The position numbers and the translations under genes are program-made. Positions 51,401 to 60,400 of a stretch of DNA of 64,000 nucleotides are shown here, piece after piece. Each line of letters opens with the position of its first letter. The first letter of the stretch is position 1. A model generated the notes under the pieces. It worked only from the letters and a program-made list of their open reading frames with translations, was not told the DNA's origin and made no database searches. This stretch comes from Phlebotomus papatasi (lineage: Eukaryota > Arthropoda > Insecta > Diptera > Psychodidae), in contig NC_077222.1 in NCBI RefSeq assembly GCF_024763615.1, positions 15,376,001 to 15,440,000 on the forward strand, written 5' to 3'.

Positions 51401-54400
51401 TTGGTCAGGACCTATTGTGGTCCGTAGTTTGGACTACTTCAATCGCCTCCATACACTTCTGACTTCCTCAGCCCATCAGACCCGAGTTATACACAACTCC
51501 CTGCTCCTTCTCTTTGCACTTGGTGCGCTTCCGCCCGCCCACCCATCACCTATGGTGTGTACAAAAGCCACAATGTGGGCTCTGCCCCAAGCTTCATCGG
51601 CATTGTACATGACCCAGCATTCAATGGACACCGTCCGACAGTCAATTAATCGAGTAAGTTGTCACCATATCCTCTGGCTTTACCATTCTGAAAGATCATT
51701 TTCTGATTTTGGGAACAGGTGGAAATGCTCTTTGAGACACTAAAAGCCCACCTTAAGAGAGCACCTTCCCTCAGAGGAGCAGCTCTAGTCAAACTGTCAT
51801 CATTGAAGATTCAAGCCAATCCCTGGCCCATGTGGTACAATCACACACGAATGGCTCAGATGCTGGAAAAGGTGGAAGTCAGCTCGGACAACTGGTTTGA
51901 GAACATCCTTAAACTCTATAAGCTTCAACTGCAACAACTTCCCAATTTCAACATGACCATGGATTCGCATGTTGCGTGAGTATCTTCAGTTCATTCAGCT
52001 TCAGCAAAGCTTTTCATTTATATAACCTGACCAATTGTAGCTCTTTCATCTTCAATTCCTTTTCCCATTCATTACGTCCATCTACTGTTCCATTAGAGCT
52101 CTATTCGAGATAATTTATCCACTTCATATTATAGGCTATATTTAGTGCCTGCTCCACTTGAAATTCGCGTGGTATTTTATTTCATTAAAGAAATTCCTTT
52201 CACTCGAGAACGCTATACTCTCATCAATGGTACATTTTATACGGAACCCTCATAAATATTTCATAGCTAACATAAATTCACGCGGTGATACAAATGTCCC
52301 TAAATGCTTTATCAAGTGGATTTGCGGGTTTGAAATTACAAGTAAAATATTTTATTAGTCTTTTTTAGCTTGTTTGAAATCGAGCAAAAATACCCAGATT
52401 CCCAATGAAGGTAAATGTGGTATTGCAAATAAAATTTGAGGGTATCGTAGTGTAATTAATAAGAATGGTCGGATCATCGGTGCCAGCAGTAAGACCACTG
52501 GCTCGTCTTTTAGACGGGTTTTAGACTGTAGGTTTAGCCCAGTTCTCGAGGGTACTAAAAACCTAAATACAGTAGAACCCCGCTATAGGCCATCGCTTTA
52601 TAGTCCACAATTTATAGACCGTTGATTTCAAAACACTGATTTTAATTTAGGTTATGTTTTTTAGTACGCGACGTGCAATATTGTCATAATTATTTTAATA
52701 TTTTTGGCAAACTTTATTGAATAATTATGATAATTGTGATCCATAATGAAGAGAGCGAGGACAAGTACCACAATCGCAAAGAAAGTGGAAGCCGTCGAAC
52801 AATTTCAATACTAAAAGTCGTTGATAATTTTAAAAAATGACATGGACTATAGTCCCAGTAGCGAAAAGATGTCTTACATAAGCCTTACATGATAGTGCAT
52901 GTAAGCCTTACAAATCACTATCGCTTATGGAGGTTTAACATGGTATAACCACACTTTTGTCACTTACATAAGCCTTACTTGTAAAGCATGAGAAAGCTAT
53001 TGGATGCATTTTTATGGTTTTTAAGGATACCTTACATAAATACACAAGTAAAGCATTTGTAAGCAAATTCTGTAAAACTATAGTAATAAATACTTGTAAG
53101 CCATAAGAATTGCATTCATGTAAAGCATTTCAGAAGGCAAAAAATATTCAAGGTAAGCCCTAAAAAGGACCAACTTGTAAGTCATACGTCAAACTATCTT
53201 TTATGGACGTTTAACATTGTATAACTACTTTTTTGTCACCTAAGTAAGCCTTAAATATAAGGCCGACGAACGCTTTTCATGAAGAGCATTCGTAGAAAAA
53301 GTTGAAGTGACTCTCATTAGAGAACTCACTTCAGAATATGATCACAAGTATCATATTCATAATCATTCATCTTAATAGTAGAGTAGGTTTTAGTTAAAAA
53401 CAAAACCCCACTGATGAATAGAAATAAAATATTTCACCTGAACCTTTTGTATCAGAACTCCGGTGTAGCTCGCATGAATTATATCTTTAAAGTGAAAATT
53501 TCCAGTAAGCCATTCGTAAGGCATACTTATGTCTTACATGATAACGTATCCTTCATAGAACTTACATGATGATTAATATGCATACAATACATAGTAAAAA
53601 GTAAAACTTTCATAATGATTTATTTGTAGAAGAAGAGAAAAACTTACACCATGTTGTATTTATGCCTTATATGATAGTATAAACTTTCATATACCTTATT
53701 TCTAAGTTTTATGAGAGCAAAACATGGTAAAGCTTTAGAATAATTTACGTGTTGATTAAAAGAAAGCTTTACATCTTACGTTACTTAAGCCTTATATGAT
53801 GGTGTACCCTTTCAATTACCTTACTTGTTATTATTACGAAAGCAATACATAATAAAGCTTTAATATGTATTGCATGTTAATTGAAAGAAAGCCTTACACT
53901 GTGACTTATTTATTCCTTACATGACAGTGTATACTTTCATATGCCATACATGTTAGTTATTTTGAAAGCAATAAATTTGTAAAGCTTTCACATGACTTAA
54001 ATGTCGTTTAAAAGTAAGGCTTACACGGATCCTTACAAATCTCTATCACTTACATGTAAGCTTTACTCTCTCTACTGGGGTGCGACCTAAATGTCAAATC
54101 TGGAACCAAATATGGACTATAGCGAGGCTCTACTGCAACAGTTTTATTGGGTTTTCACAGTACGATACTTTGGATAATTTTTCTTTAATACTGAAAATTA
54201 AGCCTGCATTTTCCCAAAAAGCTTGCCTGATAAAAAATAGTAAGTTGAGCCATATGGCTAAACCTTGAGTCTCAAGACTGTATAACAGTTATGAGTTCAA
54301 GTCCCACCCGGTATGAAAGATTAAAAATAATGTCTAAAAAGGATATTTTCACGCAATTACATACTTAATAAAACAATAAATTGAATAAAGTGCAAAATGG

Positions 54401-57400
54401 ACGACATAGCCCAGAACAACAAAATCTAATAATTAAATAAATATAGAAAAATTGTTTGAAAACTAAGGAAAATTATTCAAAGTAAATTTGACTCCGATTA
54501 TTGTATTGCTTTTTTTATATTCCAGATTAAATTTTTTTAGGCCAGTATGAGGCATAGTTTAAAATAATGAGAGGAGATAAGAAAAATCATAAGCTGTGTA
54601 GATCGAAGTGGGGCATCTTTGAATTTGACCAGCTTTTAAATTGAAGTTTGTTCTCCTATTTTAAATGGAATTAAGCCTTATCATAATGTAATTTACCTTC
54701 GCAATTGTTTTGTGATTTAAAACTTTAAAATTTAATTTTAAAAGGGCTTTTTTTCAAAAACAAGTTACAAATCCTGAATATAAATTAAAATATTTGCGTT
54801 TAGTTAACTAATGAAGTGTTGAAAATCCACTCTGAACAAATATTTATAAATTTGATTTTATCTATGTTAATATTTGTTTAAAATGCAGTTTATTCATGTC
54901 GGAAAATAAGCTCTTGTTGACTTTATTGGAAATTTAAAGCGAAAGTTTGCAAAAGGCCAAACAATAGATTTTATGGGTCCCGGTCAAAATCCCGAAAGCC
55001 AAAATCCCGAATTCTTAAAAGTATCATAGCTACTCCCACGATTGGACTCGCGCTTGCTGGAGGCAAAGGGAAATCTTCTGTGCCTTGGGAAATTATTCTA
55101 AACATTTTCCTCCATATAATTTCATCCCTTTCAGGATTTTAAAAATTCGGGATTTTGGCTTTCGGGATTTTGGCTTTCGGGATTTTGGCCTTTTCGGGAT
55201 TTTGACGTTCGGGATTTTGGCTTTCGGGATTTTGGCTTTTGGGATTTTGGCTGCCACCGAGATTTTATAATGTCATAATATGATTTTTTTAAATTTTAAC
55301 AAACTGATTTTTTTTATTTTGAAATTCTGAAAAGACTCATTTAGATCCATGAATCCATATATCCACATACTCAAACATTAATGAATTAAAGAGAAAACAA
55401 CTCACAGAATCTTTGAGTGTTGCTTTGGTTTCATTTTAAAATTTAATGGTACTGGCTAACTGTTTAGAAATTTGGCTAGTTTTCGCATATTTTTAAAGGA
55501 AGTTGGACCAAGCCATATTTCAATTTTGATCCTTCATTGTTTTGTCTATCTAAATTACATTTCGTTAGAGCACAGTTTCTTTTAAAAATATACGTAACAT
55601 AGCGTTTTCAATGTAGCTCCAGCTAAATATAGCCTCACCTCCCTCTTCATTATTTGATATAAAGAAACTGCCTTTGATAAGTACTGGAAGATTTAATTTC
55701 TGAATAACACTCGTCAAATACACAATTTATAGACTTTTCGTACATGTACGAAAATTGCCTTAATCCTTTTCTTCCAAGGGTTTTTCAATGTCAAAGATTA
55801 AATATTACCAGAGAGAATATTCATTAGAGAAAGTTTATGTTTGTTGCAGATGTCTTTGGATTACTAAAAAGTCCGCTGAACAAGTATTTTTTAAGAAACT
55901 AAAAAGTGTAGAGGAGACTGAGGGAAAAGTATCTTCCAAGATAAATAAGATAGCGGCTTAAAATATTTTCCATAGATAACCTACATAGACTTTCTTCAAT
56001 GCCGTATAGAAATTTTTAGCCCTATTTTTGAAATATTTTCCTTGCAGATGACATCAATTATTACCTTTTAATTTTTCAAAAAGTATGCACTGATGATTAT
56101 TTCCTAAATGATTTGGATTCTTTGAATACGAAGCCGCTATCTATTTTAGAATTTTACAAATATTCTTTTCTCCAGAAAGCTTTTTATAGAAAGCGACCAC
56201 TTCGGGTAAAAAGTAACAAAAGGTATGGAGCATAAAGTAAGAAAAACTGAAGCAATTTCTGATGTCTGATGTTTGAATTGGTGAAACGATTTGCAGTCTC
56301 TTATTTGTTTTTATAAAATAGCTTGAAAAACGTTTTTCTCGCTCAGGTAGAGAAAATGGTATTTTCCAAAGTTATAGAGTAATAAATTTTATATGAAAAT
56401 ATGTCATCTAGGTATTTTTTTAATTAACGGAAGCTTGTAATAAAGCGAATCAAAATGTGATAATACCCTATGCTTGGTACTATTTGACCCAGCAATTCTA
56501 AGAATGGTAATATAATTGCTTTTAAGAAAACGACTGTATTTTCTTACAAAATAGAGGAAAATTACTTTCACAAAGTTGTAGAGCGGTAAATTTCCTACAA
56601 AACTGCAATATTTGAAATTTCTGGGGCACTCGGGTGGCTTGTAAGAAAATAAAATATTCGTTTTGTTACTTTTTTGCCCCAGTCTCCTCTACTACAAGAA
56701 AAATATTTCTTCTTCTTCTTCTTCTTCTTTTAATTTGTACGGCTGTCAGACTCAGCAAAGGTCCATATAGCCACTTGAGTTCGTTGAATTGTTGATGTGT
56801 GTTGAATTCTTCAGTGTGTCTTCGCTGCTATAATGTTGATGTTGATGATCATGATATCATCCATGATATCCATTTTATATATATATTTTTTAATCAATGT
56901 TTTCTGTGTGTTGCCAATGGATTAAAGATCATTGTAAATCTTTTTCTACAGGGTTGCTACAGACCTAAGGATAAGTCGAAATAAGCAACCCTTGTGAGTT
57001 TATCAGGATCTTTTTGTTAACATTTGAATTCACATGAATATTAACTGTTCAACTGTTCAACTATTTACTGGTTTATATGGAAGCTTTGATACTTGTTACA
57101 AACGCACAAATGTCTTTATAGGTTTTATGGTTAATAGGATTTAGTATTTTTTTGATGTCTTCTTTTTCTTTTTTAATTGAGATATAGTTATCTCTTATCG
57201 TTTTATATTTTTCACATTTGATTATTAAATGGTTTATATCTTCTACTTCATTGCAATTTTCGCATAAATTAGTTTGTTCTATTTTCATTAGGTTGAGGAA
57301 TTTTTTGTCAAAGCAATGTCCAGTTCGGATTCTTGATAAAGTTTTAATTTCTTTTGTTGATAAGTTTATTTCACTAAACCACGGTTTTGGTTCTAGCAAA

Positions 57401-60400
57401 CCTTTTCTCACTTCATAGTTAAATTTTCCTTTAATTTCACTTATTGCTGTCCATTTTTCTTTCCATATGTCCCACATTGTATCTTTTCTTATTTTATGAC
57501 TTTCTTTAAACGTTATTTTAATGTTTGTTTCTTCTCCTTCGTCTAACGCTTTTTTTGCTTCTCTATCTGCTATTTCATTTCCTTCTATTCCTATATGGCC
57601 TGGCAGCCATTGTATAATCACATAGATATTATTTTCACTTACAAGATTTTTTATTTTATTTTCGTAAAATTTATTACTTTTGTTTATTAAGCTTTCACAT
57701 GCGCTTTTAGAGTCACTGTATATTATTATTTTGGATTTTTTCATAGTTACACTGAATTTTATTGCTAAATAAATTGCCACTGATTCGACTTCTTTAATTG
57801 ACACTTTTTGATTAATTTTTGCTTTATAAATCTCTCCACTATTTTTAAAGAATATACTTAGGCCTCTTTTGCCATTGGCTAGAGAACCGTCCGTATAAAT
57901 GCTTTCATAGTCTTTAAAATGGTTGATAGTTTCTAGTGCACTTTGTTTTAATATTACATTATTTAATTGTCTTTTATTAGCACAGCCTCTTATTAAACTT
58001 TTGTTGATTTTAAGGTTAACTGGCATATTTTGTTCTTTTGTTACTATAGCAATGTCTTCGAGATAATTATGTACGTTTTTAATTTGTTTAATTTGCGGTA
58101 AGTTGGGTATTCTTTGTCCCAAGGATATCTTTTTTGCGATGTACTTGGCAGTTGTTGATTCCATTTCCATTTGGATTGGTAATTCGCCTGAATCTGCTAA
58201 AATAGCGTTAATTGGAGTTGATTTGGTGTATCCCATAATTCCTCTCAGTGCTTGGTTGGCGATCACTTGAAAAGGATTTTTATCCAGTCTTGGTCCTTGT
58301 TGAAAAATGCTGGTACTCCAAATAAAATTCTAGATTTAACTAGGGCGTTATAAACGTTGAGTAGAGTTTTAGGATGAGCTCCTCCATGGTATTTACAGAA
58401 GATTTTTAACATATTTATATAAGTTTTACAGTTTTCTTTCACTTGTCTTATATGTGCAGTAAACCTTAATCTATCATCAACTATTATTCCTAAAATTTTT
58501 TGCTTTTTAACTCTTTCTAAACTTACATAATTTAAAACTACATTTTGATTATTATGTGTACGGCTATTATCAAATATCATAAAGGAACATTTTTCAGGAT
58601 TTAATTTCAGTCTCAATCTGTTAATGGCTTCATTGAATTTACTAAGAATTGTATTGGCATTAAAAAATAGTTCTTGTGACGTATTTCCTGAGATAATTAA
58701 GCTAATGTCATCTGCAAATTGCATGATCTCACAATGCTCTCCATTTAATTTATGTAAATTTGATGTATAAATATTGAAAAGAGTTGGGCTTAGTTTTGAC
58801 CCTTGGGGGAGGCCTGCACTTGTATTAACTGTTAAACTGTAATCATTTGATTCTAAAGTGACTTTTCTGTTAACTAAAAATTGTTTGATCCACTCTCTTA
58901 TTTCAATAGGAATATTCATGTCCTTCAATATTTCAATTAGGATGAAAACGTTTACTCTGTCAAATGCTTTGTTTAGATCTGTTATAATAATCATGGTTTT
59001 TTTATTATTCCTTTTGTTAGATTGTACTATTTCAATTAGTTTAATTATGTAATCTGTTATGTTTTTATTTTTACGGAAACCGTAAACATTCTTATGAATT
59101 AAATTATTCTCTTCTAATATTTTCTCTAATTTTTGTTTTAGAATAGTGTGAAACAATTTAGCAATGTTATTTATTAATGAGATTGGTCTATAGTTTTCTA
59201 TATTAGATGGGTCTTTGTTGGGTTTCGGAATGCCTATGATTTTTATTTCTTTCCAGTCTTTTGGGAGTGCTTGTCTTTTCCATACTTCATTAAAACTGTT
59301 AACGAGATTTCTTAAAAGATTTGGAGGTAGCATTTTTAAAATATTATTGGAAATTTTGTTTATACCTGGAGCTGATTTATTGCTATTTTTTATTATGAGG
59401 TCTATTTCTTGCAGTTGGCAGAAGTCATAATTAATCTCTACTTTTTCGATGGGAAAAATAAGTTCATCTTCGTCTACATAATTATTCGATAAGAATTTTT
59501 TACCCATTTCTTCATTATTTAAGATACTATTATTCCCCTTATATTTTTTGGTATTGAACTTATTTACTTTATTCCAGATAGTTTTTATATCATGATTTGG
59601 ATTTATACTGTTTAGAAATTCTATCCAGGCTTTCTTTTTAGCTTTTCTTATTTCTATTTTTAATTTACATGTTATTTTTTTGAGTTCAATCAGCGTGAAG
59701 AGATTTTTTGTTCTTCTATATATCCTTAATTTAGCTCTTTTGATTTTCCAAAGATTTGTGAGGTATTCATTCCACCAGATTTTCGGGATATATTTGTTGT
59801 TTTGTATATTAATATTTACTGTATTTTGCTGGATAATAGTTTTAAGGCAATTCTCTATTTCTTGTAGATTGGGATTATGTTCAAAATTAATTTCTTGTAA
59901 CTGACTTTCAATACCTTTATGATTTATTTTCTGTTTGATACTATTGTGATAAGTGGTGTCATTACTGTGAATATCTATAGAAATCGCATAATGATCAGAA
60001 ATTAAATGTGAATTATCGACTAACCAACTCGTATTAGTGATTAGATCTTGGGAAACGCATGTTATATCAATTGCTGAACTATAATTTTTATGTATATTAA
60101 CGTAAGTGTGAGATCCATTGTTCAAACAAATAAGATTTGATTCAGTAATAATATCTGCTAAAATTATTCCTCTACTATCATTCTTTGAATTATCTTCCCA
60201 CATTTCATGGTGACCATTTAAGTCTCCACCTATAATGACATTTTCTTTATTGTTATATGTATCTATTAATTTTTGAAAGTCTTGTTTAACTATTTCGTTA
60301 TTTGAATCAGGTGGGATGTAACAAGATATTACATTGTAGGTTTTATCTTTCGTTCTTAGTTTAACTTCTACAACTTCGATGGCATTATATTGAAATGAGT

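Larger units (their letters stand above)
52570..54135 (+). mobile_element. pogo-like DNA transposon, internally deleted
   Basis: The ends CAGTAGAACCCCGCTATAGG and, reversed, CAGTAGAGCCTCGCTATAGT are inverted repeats of the pogo/Tigger kind; the left flank is TA and the right flank CA. A short frame at 52746-52814 begins MKRARTSTTIAKKVEAVEQF, which resembles the CENP-B/pogo N-terminal DNA-binding helix region, and then stops. The rest of the transposase is missing and the unit at about 52853-54079 occupies the interior. Confidence 0.7.
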
